Assembly (NCBI GenBank): GCA_037952775.1 | Contig: JBANAY010000003.1 | Span: forward strand, 15,624,001-15,688,000 | DNA length: 64,000 bases | Direction of reading: 5' to 3' | Source of the DNA: Clonostachys chloroleuca | Taxonomy: Eukaryota > Ascomycota > Sordariomycetes > Hypocreales > Bionectriaceae | Shown here: positions 30,123 through 40,132 of the stretch, one piece after another | Layout: each line of letters starts with the position of its first letter | How positions within the stretch are numbered: position 1 is the stretch's first letter | Program-made: the position numbers and the translations under genes | The notes under the pieces: generated by a model | Database searches by the model: none | What the model was told of the DNA's origin: nothing | Seen by the model: the letters and a program-made list of their open reading frames with translations, nothing else

Positions 30123-31302
30123 GGGCTAGGCAAAAAGTGTTCTCTTTGTATTCAAGTCCATGGCGTTGTCATGTGACAACCTCTTCTTGAGACTAGAACG
30201 GAGTAACAGTAGCCGTTGTTAAAGAGAAAATACTATGTAATCCGTGTTGACAGTGGAGAAACAAGTGTTTCGAGCCGATGAATGAATGCGTCGCTCTTCA
30301 CATGTGACTACGGGAATGGTTTTCGAGCCTAACCCGCCGTTTTCCGCGCCATCCAAAGCAGGAAACAGGCTAGGCCTGGTAAAATGCAACACCTTCGCGA
30401 GTAACACGACTGTATAGTATTCTTCAATTTACGGCATTGCTTATCAATCTCTCTTACGAAGGATCCGGCCGAGCTGAATTCGTTGCTGAATGAAATCCCG
30501 CAGTCGGAAAGACTATTTCTTACCGAGGCTGCTGACCCGTTCGAGGCCCTGTTGACGCTACAAAGGTAATATATTTCTTGTTATTCGTATTCAGTCCTGT
30601 GGATCCAATAATCAACTATAAACGCCTCAAGCATGCGCAGCTTCTTAGAATAGAAATCGATGTGTCCATAATATCCACTCACATAGCGCTAATGGAACAT
30701 CGCTTGGCCAAAGGTGTGATACAAATCGGCGAGCACAGCACCCCTAGTTGAGACAACAGTTTGACCATGGGCCTCAAATATGCATCGAAAAGGGGTCAAA
30801 AGCTATTCTTTATTTAGCATACATTGCGGATGAGCTTCGCCAACGCCTTCCATAAGTAGCTAGGTCTGCTGGACATCACATGCATGAGAGTCACGGGAAA
30901 GACGAAGCTAATAGACGCACCTGTTCACATCTTATCTGATCCGAATCTCCCTTGTGCCGTTGTGGCACAGCATCCACTAATGCTGCAACTTGAGCGGCGC
31001 TGAAGCTTTTTGGGACATCGCCGGAGTCATCTCTTCTGCAAGAGGACAACCTCTGCATACCTCATTAGGGAGGTAAAGCTGGTTTCCCCGGCGCGAGTCA
31101 AAGCGCGCGGACAAAATCTGCGCAACCCAAGGAGGGATTTACCAACGAGATTTTCTTATGAGCAAATTGGGCAACCAGCCGGGCAGGCCCGCGTATTCAT
31201 GCTACCGCATAAGAAGAACTCTCCTCGTTCGAACGGATAAGAATAATTCATCATGCACGAGTGGCCTACGCGTCAAGGTGCTTTCAGCATTTGACCTTTC
31301 CA
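30123..31302. other. Intergenic region left of the P450 gene
   Basis: About 1.2 kb. Around 30447-30568 a plus-strand frame reads NEIPQSERLFLTEAADPFEA and ends at a donor-like AG/GTAATA, but no partner exon was found. The remainder appears non-coding and includes the P450 promoter. Confidence 0.35.
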
Positions 31303-33130
31303 ATGGCGTCCCTACACGGTCAGCCGGCAGTGTCCACTCAAGTTTCCAACAGCCTGGGTGAGGGGGATGCTTCATTGGCTTCAATCAGTCCTACCAGCTT
31401 TATTTTGACACTCGTCGGTGTTTTGTTTTCCTGCCTGGTCGTTCCTTTCTTGATAAGCCACACAATTCTGTGGCCTCGAATCAACTACATCGAAAAGGAA
31501 TATCACAAATTAGTCCCTTTGACTTGGGATATCCTACGAGGTAGTTCCGACATTCTCAACTTCTTGAAGACATCGTACGCCATATACATCATGGAGTCAT
31601 ACGTTATCCGATGCAGCTAACACAAAATCCAGAAATTTATTCCACCGTAGGGCACCACTTCTAGCCACATGGTTCAACTACAAATGTTATTTCGTCCAAG
31701 GGACCGCAAACATCCGCACCACCTTTCAAAACAAGTCCCTGTCCACATTCTTCTTCCAAGGCATCTTCACACATCGCGTGTTTCTTCTGCCTAAAGAAGA
31801 CTTGGCGCTCTTCCGGACTGAAGAAGATGCCAACAGTTCCCACCAGCCAACTAAACACGGCGCGCAAGAAGTCAGAAACGATTTTGGTGCACGCGGCACC
31901 CAGCACATTGAAAATCTGCTTGCGGGCGAGGGCACAAAACGATTCAATCCAAGGTTTGATGAGCACCTCGCTAAAAATGTGGCGAACTTGGCTTTTCTTG
32001 ATGATGGGTGGAAGGAATATCCAGACTTGAAGACTGTTCTGGATATTGACATTAACCGCTCGTTCATCGACACGCTGTGCGGTCCAAGATTGCTCTCGGT
32101 GAATCCTACTTTTCTTGAAGACTGGCGCTGTGTGCACGATAACATTACATTAATCTTCCTCGGTGTACCACGGTTCTTGTTTCCGCGGTTGATTGGTGCC
32201 CGCGATCGTTGTCTGCACGCCATCCAGGAGTGGACAGAATGGGCTACACACAACTTCCACCCAGATTCCATTGCTGAAGATGGTTCCGACCCTTACTGGG
32301 GTCACGAGTTCTTCCGCGAAAGGACAGCCATGTACATTAACGTTGATAAGTTTCCCTTCAAGTCCATCGCTGCCCACAACCTAGGGCTTCTTTGGGGGTA
32401 AGTCAGGCTGCCTTAGGGCAATAAAATTGTAAAAAACTGACTGGATATCAATAGTGGTACTGCAAACCCTACGCCAGCTGCATTTTGGGCTGTTTGGGAA
32501 ATTTGCAGAGATCCCGGACTGCTTCAACTTGTACGAGAGGAAGCCACTGATTGTCTTCTCCCATCATCAAGTGACGCTCTTAAATTCGACATGGAAAAAT
32601 TGTTAAGAAAGCCCGTTCTCCAAGCAGTCTTTGCTGAGACCCTGCGACTAAGAGTTCATGGGATCATCCCTCGCAAGACTCCCCAGGAAGGCGTCAATGT
32701 CCGTGGCGGCGTCATTCCCAAGCACACGCTGTTCTTCATCAACTCTACCACGCAACACATGGACCCAAACGTGTGGTGTACTGGAGCAGCCAAGGACCAT
32801 CCTCCCGAGGAGTTTTGGCCGGGCAGGTTCCTGCTGGAGGAAAAGACGAGCAAAGGAAACTTTGTATACAGCATCAGTGGCAAGTCGGGAGCTTGGGTAC
32901 CGTTTGGTGGTGGATCGCACATGTGTCCAGGACGATTTCTTGCCAGACGCATCATCACTGGTTATATGGCTCACTTTTTTACTCGTTATGACTGTGAATT
33001 TCTGTCTGAGAAGGCGGCTTCGGGGGCTCTGGGTATGAGTTTGAAGACGTTCGGTTTGGGCACTCTGCACCCTTCCGAGAATGTGCCATTTCGAATCAAA
33101 GTGAGGGATATCTGGGCCAATAAGTTGTGA
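31303..33130 (+). CDS. Cytochrome P450, CYP7/CYP8-like fungal type
   Basis: Three exons, 31303-31574, 31633-32397 and 32455-33130, give 570 residues. Both introns are 57-58 bp with CTAAC/CTGAC-like branch points. A membrane anchor (FILTLVGVLFSCLVVPFLI) is near residue 35-55. The I-helix reads LGLLWGGTANPTPAAFW, with Asn in place of the usual acid/Thr pair, as in CYP7 and CYP8 enzymes. The K-helix ExxR is ETLR, and the heme loop is FGGGSHMCPGRFLA, with the ligand Cys near residue 500. It is an ER-bound oxidase or isomerase-type P450; the substrate is unknown. The start was chosen as the first Met giving an anchor of normal position. An N-terminal P450 relic lies to the left. Confidence 0.9.
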
Positions 33131-33631
33131 GATGGCTCGATATATTGAATAGATTGTTGATGTGATTCCACTGGCTTGCTTGTGCTGCGAAACACCATAT
33201 TGGCATAAATCCTGCGTTAAAAGTTGTACGAGTGCGCATCTGATCTTAAGCTTGACTACAAGCAAAATACTCTTAACAGTGATTGGCAACGAATTAGAAG
33301 CAACCATGGTAGCGGTATCTGGCAACAAGGTCCATCCTCGGATGACCGCGGAGTCCGATCAGAACCCTAAACGGGTCCCAGCCGAGGAGGTTACGCAAGC
33401 TTGTTCCGAGCCTTCCGTAATTCGTGATGCTCGGGGTCGGATTTAAATTAGCGTGACTGCATACTTAGCTACTCGCGAATGCACAGTTCCTCAACTTTAC
33501 TGAGCCAGACGGGGCTCATGATGTTTACAGAAGATGCCTGTGTAATGATATGACATTGCCCGATGTTAACCGCGAGGCATGTATGGAAACCCCAATTGAT
33601 CTCCCAAGTTCAAGCGGCCTTCCCAATTGAT
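33131..33631. other. Convergent intergenic region
   Basis: About 500 bp between the P450 stop and the stop of the next minus-strand gene. A short plus-strand frame (33162-33446) has no recognisable features and was not accepted. Confidence 0.4.
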
Positions 33632-34189
33632 TTATTTCTGCTCTGGGTTAGGAAGCATACTATGAACGGTGTGCGAATCTAAGGCGGTGGAACGCTTGAT
33701 CCTACAGACTTGATTAGCGGTAGTATTATCGGAGACCGAGCAATGTACTTGCCTATCAGGCCACAGATATGTCACTGTCACTAGAAATGCCACAAGGGCG
33801 AAGAATGCGAGACCGATCTCGCCTGTGACCAAAATGACCGTCTGGGCGAAGGCAGTAAGGCGATGACGAAAGCAGGTGTCCCGAAGGTTCGGCATTCGCT
33901 CAACATCATCAGGCAGTTCGTTTCTAAGCATATGTGTAAGTAGTGATGAGATGCCTCTGTAGACCTGTGAGAGTGAAGCATACGTATCGGCATCGAATTT
34001 GCATCGAGATTCTGATCTTAATCCAAGGGCCGTGAGCTTACGATGATCAAGACGGTCATCGATGTCGGTCGGAGCAGATAGAGAAGAATCGTCGTGGATT
34101 ACTGCGGGCTTTCCATGGTAGGAAGATGTTGGAGCAGCAAATCCAAAAGCTAACAGGCAGAGACATAGAAGAGCAACGGCAGCTCTCAT
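33632..34189 (-). CDS. Secretory-pathway protein with one membrane helix, unknown function
   Basis: A complete 185-residue frame. It starts with a strong signal peptide (MRAAVALLCLCLLAFGFAAP). The lumenal part contains RCKFDADTYASLSQVYRGIS and a few Cys. A single hydrophobic helix, ILVTGEIGLAFFALVAFLVT, lies near residue 118-140 and is followed by a short tail with an N-glycosylation-like NTT. The layout suggests a type I membrane protein or a small surface protein. I do not recognise a family. No intron is needed. Its neighbours give no functional hint. Confidence 0.6.
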   Translation of the reverse strand: MRAAVALLCLCLLAFGFAAPTSSYHGKPAVIHDDSSLSAPTDIDDRLDHRKLTALGLRSESRCKFDADTYASLSQVYRGISSLLTHMLRNELPDDVERMPNLRDTCFRHRLTAFAQTVILVTGEIGLAFFALVAFLVTVTYLWPDRQVHCSVSDNTTANQVCRIKRSTALDSHTVHSMLPNPEQK

Positions 34190-36526
34190 TATGGCTCTAA
34201 ATGTTCATGTGAAATTGTTTGTGAGACGAACTAGAGGAAGGTTAGAATGACAACGTTAGGAACCATGTGGACTGTTGAGGTTTAATACTATTTCTACTCC
34301 TTGCTGACGACGCAAAGCTAGTAGATGCGGTTACGCAAGCCCCCAACGACGGAGCCCGTCATCGTGGGCGTCCTGCCATTGCATATGGCGGTTTGGAAGT
34401 CTTGGCGAGCGGCGGGTATGATTGGCTCCGGCGTATTGTTTACGCCGGCCAGAGTCTAGACTCTAAAAGCTAAATGAGTGGGCAATGGGCATATCATCAT
34501 CTTTCAGGGAGGGATTGGGGCTGTGGCTCGGCTAGCCAATCCGCATGGAACGCAAAGTAATGCTCGCTTAGCTATACAGATAACAGGCCAATCCAATCGC
34601 GGGTTGAAATTGTGATATTACAAGCGAGAACACGATCCATGCTTTCTTGCTTATCGTGTGGACTGGCCCGTCTAGGATTCGTTGAGTAAATATCAGTGAG
34701 TTGTTCCGAGGATTCCTCTAGGAGGGCCTGCTATTCTAACGGGAGCTTTGAAATCAAACGGGCTTTGTATATTCAGGGTTTTCCTTCCGGCGGCTTTCTT
34801 TCTTTGTTGCCGTCGGAGTTGGGAATGTAGAAAACCCCGGGGATGCGGCCAAGATAAGGAAGGGATTTGGTGGGCTGCAATATTCCAGCCGATAAGGGAG
34901 CACTGCATAAATATTGCTTAAAGCTGGTCATATTTGTGTAGGATCTTGATAGTGCATGGCTTTACACATGAATGTAGAAGATGCTCAAGAGTTATTGCCT
35001 CAAGCTACGTAGCCGCCTGGGACATTGCCATCTACTTACCTACATTGATTTAAATTTGGTAATTATCTGATCAAAATTCTTTGGTGTGAATTATCATCCC
35101 TTAATCTCACTTCCAGATTGGAATGTTAAGTTTGTAAGGAGGAAGCTACTGTATTCTAGAGCGGGTGTACACCAAGTGTTCAATAACAAGGGGCTATTCT
35201 TGAGTTTACATTCAACGCATAATACGCTCGCGGGGATTTGGGGATTGAATTGTGTTGCAGAAAGCCGACAATAGATTTGGTAATTGACTAACTGGACAAC
35301 ACTACAGTCTGGTAAGAAGGCGGAATTCTCCTATGAGGTGTGGTTGCGTTAGCATTGAACGAAATCGCCAGTCCATGATTGACGGCCATTGATTCCTACC
35401 TACCGAGGTCGTTTCGATGTAGAGTAATACTGAACTTAAATTGGTCTTCCTAATTTGTTACTTAGAACCCCCTCGGGCTAATTTTTGTTGCGACATCTCA
35501 TTTCGCAGCACCAACGCCTTACTGTTTCCACCGACATTCTTTCTTTCCCTCAAGTCTTTTCATATAAGGATAGCCTAGAGACACTCACCAGACGGAAACT
35601 GTTGAAACTCATCATTGCTGTAGAACGAGTTTATTGCCAACTGTGTGCGTCTCAGCTCAAGATAAGTGTAGCCGGTTCAATTCTATCTTCTCAGGAACCC
35701 CCATTAGTTAGGTGATCATATTATGTTTACTTTGCGACCGTTTGGCACCGTTAGGTCACTCTTATCAAGTGGGCGACTGAAGGGGGACCCAGCTAACTCA
35801 TTGGAAATTGCAACCTAAATTTTGGAAGAAGAGACCAAAACATTCAAATCAGGGTCTTCTGGTATCATAGCCACTGGTTAGTTTTCATGAAAAATGACTT
35901 ATGTTTCAGCCAACTCAGCGTCTTGAGATAAATTTTGACAATTTTGTTGTTGCAGACAGTGATCATCAGTCTGCGGTATGATGAAGTTTATATCTAGTTC
36001 CTTGACATCAGCTTTCTTTCTTCAATTTCAAGTCACAGGTGACCAGTCAGAGCCTATAGGGGCTGACCTTAAAACGTAAGGTATGTTGTGAGAATTTAGG
36101 TGGTAATAAGAGCCTGGATTTAAACCACCCGAGAAAACAAGACTAAAGGACCCTTGAATAGGCAAGATCCTGAGGCCTTGACCTTGACAAGCTCAATTCT
36201 TTCACGATTTCATATGCAATTCATATGTTGTTACTTTTTAGGATATTGTAGACATTACTATCGGGGCGGGATTGTTCCATAGCTATCAGAGAGTGCCAGA
36301 AAGAGAGTGGTAATTACGAACCATCATCTAATTCGTGCGTCAGACTTTGGCAGATGAAGGAGCTCGTAGTTTCAATGTTCAATCCTCCCATACACGGATA
36401 CACTTAAGCAGTATCTGAAAATGACCCAAATAATACCGACAGACCATAGTCACGATATCATCGAGCACGTATGATCCACTCGGTCATCTCTATATGACAA
36501 ATACTGTCCTTATGCTAGAGAGTAGC
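34190..36526. other. Long gene-poor region
   Basis: About 2.3 kb with only short unsupported frames on both strands. It holds the promoter of the 33632-34189 gene. I found no repeat or RNA gene here. Confidence 0.4.
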
Positions 36527-36808
36527 TTAGGAACGGCGTCGGCGATGGCTGTGGGCTTCGCAATGCCACTGTTTGCGGCCACCTCCGCAGGGGTTTTCAT
36601 CGTGCCCAGGGTGGCATTCTGCTGAGGCATCAGTTGCCTCGTCACAGCATATCTCACAGCCACCAAAGTCATAAATTTCGCAGCCGAATTCTTCCGCGGT
36701 TTCCAGAAGCTCAGGGCAATCGCGGCGGAATAGCTCGGCAGGTCTAGTGGCAGGAACGGCAACAGCCAGGCCGGTTAAGGCCAGGGCTAAGACATGAAGT
36801 TTGGCCAT
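36527..36808 (-). CDS. Small secreted cysteine-rich protein
   Basis: The Met complementary to 36806-36808 starts a 93-residue protein with a clean signal peptide (MAKLHVLALALTGLAVAVPA). A Kex2-like dibasic LFRR follows, then a mature chain of about 62 residues with eight cysteines. These include GGCEICCDEA, AECHPGHDENPC and KQWHCEAH. It ends in an arginine-rich HRRRRS tail. An ATG four codons upstream is less favourable for the signal peptide. Eight cysteines and small size fit disulfide-stabilised extracellular peptides such as effectors or antimicrobial-type proteins, but no named family is recognised. It stands alone between long non-coding flanks. Confidence 0.68.
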   Translation of the reverse strand: MAKLHVLALALTGLAVAVPATRPAELFRRDCPELLETAEEFGCEIYDFGGCEICCDEATDASAECHPGHDENPCGGGRKQWHCEAHSHRRRRS

Positions 36809-38191
36809 GGTGTGTCTCAAAGGAGAGGGGGTTATAACCAGAGAGGATGTTTCAGTGTACTGAGCTTATTTAAGTTGAATTTATGGCTGGGAAGAATAAG
36901 TCAAAACGAATTGGCTCCTGATGCTGGGTTTATACTTGTTGAGGACTGGATGCGAGCTAGCTCCTGAATTTGCGGCCTATCGCCAATCCTTCAACAAGAA
37001 CCGTAATGGATCGTCCCATTCATGCGTCCATACAATGGAATCATAAGGACAAAATGGTAGCATCTAGTGATAAGTTCACATTATCACAGAAGATGGGTGG
37101 GTGAGCGGCTTGTCCCAAGAAGAGACACTCGCTTATTGAAGTTGGTAATGCAGGTAGAGCAGATGTGGGCAACCGTCTAGTATTGAACTAGCCGTTATTG
37201 ATCAAGTACGATAAGAAATTGTGGTTAAATTTCTAATTAGTCACAAGCTTAAATACTTTATCTATCATGTGTAAGTGACTCCCTCACCTACCATTTCACC
37301 CCTGGTCCTTTCCAGGGGCCTGCTCAAAAGAATATTCTCGGAGATTGAGTGAATATAAACCTAACGCAGAGTTAATATACACGGTGTAGTCCATCTCTCT
37401 TGCTGCCCATGCCAAACACTCAATCAGAAGCAGCAGCCGGACCATTGGCTAGTTATCGTATCTCAGACTGGTCGTCTTCTTACGGAACGCATGTAAAATC
37501 TCAAGTTGGCCATACACAAGTATGTTATACATTCTTTTTGTTTTTCTATGATGGCATTTATCAGTGGTAGAGTCTCAATCGGAGGACTCAAGCTGGGCTC
37601 GGCTAAACATAAGCGCACAAATTATCAGCACCTTATGGTTTTCCTGTTGTGGAAGGCCCAACCAAAGCCCTGGTCATGGGTATCTGCGCCGCAGGTAGAA
37701 TCACCAGCTTTAGCTGTAGCGGTGTCTGTCCAAGATTGAAGTTGTGACCTTGATGGACATGCTGAGGCTATTGTGATTGGACGCAGTTTCCCATCACATC
37801 TCACTCACAGTAACCATGGTTCGTATCTTCAGCTGCCAAGAAGGTTAACTGAGGAAATACTGCCTTGGCCTCCAAGGTTGATCACAAGGTCAGATAATGT
37901 GAGTAGATTACAATCATTTTCGAGTCCCGGGAGTGGCTTCCTGGCATTTACTAAACAAGAATGTAAGATGCAAAATACATGCAAATTACATGCATTGAGC
38001 CTCGAGTATTGTTCCAGTAATGACCTAGTGATGTTGGCTACAAGTGACTTGAACCTGCGGACCATGAGATACAGGATACAAATTGTAAGAATACATGAAG
38101 GACGATCATTCCTCCTCATTATACCCTTTTCTTTCACTCATTAACTTTTTCGTGCTGTCTTAGAAACTGGTATCCATCACTATTAGCGATA
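36809..38191. other. Intergenic region between two secreted-protein genes
   Basis: About 1.4 kb holding the divergent promoters of the cysteine-rich protein and the HWHC-repeat protein. Short frames inside it show no protein features. Nothing else was identified. Confidence 0.4.
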
Positions 38192-39590
38192 ATGCGTTCG
38201 GTTAACGTGACATGGTTAGCTGCACTGGCCTTGAGCTGGATGAAGACGGCACAATGTCAATCTGAGTGCAGGTAAGCTCCTCTAGATATGTGTTATTGGA
38301 CGAGCCAGTAATTGACCACATGCCAGCGCAATAACTAAAACATCTTATGCTGTTGCGACAACAGTGACGGATATCTCGAGCTTCCGTTCGTCCTTGAACA
38401 GTCGATTCTCTACCCCGGGCATCTCCTGGTCAGGCGCACGAGTCCCATACTACTCAACCTTGCTTACCGGCGGGAACGGGGTTCCATACACGGGGATATA
38501 TTACTATGATTCTCATGTTCTTTCAAGCGCGGGATATGAAGTCATCTCAGCGCCTCATACAACAATAAGCTGTCCTCCAACCACAACTCCCACGCTCCCT
38601 TCATCGCCAACAGGATCCGTGTGTTCGCCCCTCGGTGATCATTGTACGTGGTCTACGAATTCAATCCATATTTTACCCGTATGACAGTTATCTAATCTTT
38701 GATAGGGCATTGTGATCCTGTTGCCACTTCGACCGGGACCGAAGTTCCCACAGAAGGTACGTGCAGCCCCCATGGGGATCATTGGCATTGTCCATCTGGT
38801 GTCCCTGAGCCCACAACTCCTCCACCGATCACTGCCAGCTCCTCGTCAGCTATCAGCTCTTCGTCAGTTATCGGTTCCTCATCATCTGGAAAGACGTGCG
38901 AGCCTCATGGCGATCATTGGCACTGTCCATCTGGGGTCCCTAGATCCGCAACACCACCATCACCAAGTTCTACTTCCACTTCCACTGAGGGTAAGTGTGA
39001 AGCTCACGATGATCACTGGCACTGCCCTCCGGGTGTCCCTGAGCCAACTACACCCCCACCTACTACCACCAGCTCCTCGTCAGTCGTCAATGAGTGTGGG
39101 CCACACGAGGATCATTGGCATTGCCCTTCAGGTGTTCCTAAGCCCACAACACCACCATCCCCAAATTCTGCTTCCACTTCTATCGCGTATGAGTGTGAGG
39201 CTCATAGTGATCATTGGCATTGCCCATCAGGCGTTCCTGAACCAAGGACACCGCCAAATATCCACCCGAATCCTACAACTTTACTTTCAGTCACGACATC
39301 AAGTGGTATATACACGATTCATGGAGACCATTGGCACTGTCCCCCGGGTGTACCAAAACCCACAAAAAAAATCAAACACCCTAGGTACTACCAAAGCAAC
39401 AAACGAGGATCAATCCACTTTAAAACGAACTTCCTTGTCAGTTGCTCAGCAAATCAGTTCTCCTACCACAGAGATAGCTAGTAGTAGTTCAAAGTCTACA
39501 GTGCTGCCGGTATCTGGTAGTTCGAAGTTAGCTATTTATCAGCAATGGATTGCACTTCCTTTTATACCGGCTATCTTCCTACTTGCGTAG
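38192..39590 (+). CDS. GPI-type cell-wall protein with HWHC repeats, frame broken near the 3' end
   Basis: Three exons are inferred: 38192-38271, 38327-38643 and 38706 onward. A signal peptide (MRSVNVTWLAALALSWMKTAQC) starts the protein, followed by a unique region with PYYSTLLTGGNGVPYTGIYY. Then come seven copies of C-x-P/A-H-x-D-H-W-H-C-P-x-G-V-P separated by Pro/Thr/Ser-rich linkers. The second intron splits the first copy between His and Trp. As read, the frame ends at 39481. The other frame, continuing to 39590, holds a Ser-rich stalk and a hydrophobic end (WIALPFIPAIFLLA) like a GPI-anchor signal. A shift at the A8 run 39364-39371 would join them. The His/Cys repeats may bind metal; this is inference. 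Confidence 0.78.
38625..39360 (+). repeat. Seven coding repeats of the GDHWHC unit
   Basis: The DNA words GATCATTGGCATTGTCC and close variants recur seven times at roughly 120-150 bp spacing, including a copy interrupted by the intron at 38644-38705. Linkers vary in length and sequence while the GDHWHC core is constant. The last copy has lost its first cysteine (YTIHGDHWHC). Confidence 0.8.
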
Positions 39591-40132
39591 ATTCATGGGA
39601 TTAGCTGGTTCTTACTCTGGACACTGGGCTTGATCAGTGAGACAGCTAGTAAATTTCATCGTTCATCATACTCAATTGCATTTACAAAGGATTTGCTAGT
39701 TCTTTGTTACCCAATTAGATCGCAAATATTAGTTCCCCGTCATACATGAAATTTAGTGGGTAGCCATGGAAGGTCAGAGCGGACCCAGTATCTTCGAGGG
39801 TTTTCCAATCTTCCCGGTCAGCCGGTAGAGTTCCGAAAACCGGAGCAAAATGATGTGCTGAAAACGAAGACACTACCGGTTTCAAAGGAAGAGGTCAATT
39901 TCAATGTCACTTCAAGGGCGCGTTTGACTGTTTACCGTGGGACCGCCCTGCACAGAACAACCATGGTGACGATCATCTCGGTGCGATATGATTGGTTTGT
40001 AATGCCTCAAGGCGTGTCGAACATGATTTGGTGGGTCGACAACCTTCAGATGTTATTTAGACCTATTCGAGTAATATCAACGTCATGATTAGATCGTCTA
40101 GTCTTGAATAAGCAATAACCCACATTGCGGCC
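39591..40132. other. Intergenic region before the homeobox gene
   Basis: About 540 bp. A short plus-strand frame (39756-40088) shows no domain and was not accepted. It holds the homeobox-gene promoter. Confidence 0.4.

Noticed and set aside
14737..33130. A secondary-metabolite cluster built from the FAD monooxygenase, SnoaL-like protein and P450
   Set aside because: No polyketide, peptide or terpene core gene is present and unrelated genes lie between them.
33162..33446. 94-codon plus-strand frame after the P450
   Set aside because: No signal peptide, domain or splice partner, and it lies in a 3' flank.
38712..39590. 292-codon plus-strand frame as a separate gene
   Set aside because: Most of it is a shadow of the HWHC-repeat frame. 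Only its last part, after 39375, looks real and belongs to the same gene.
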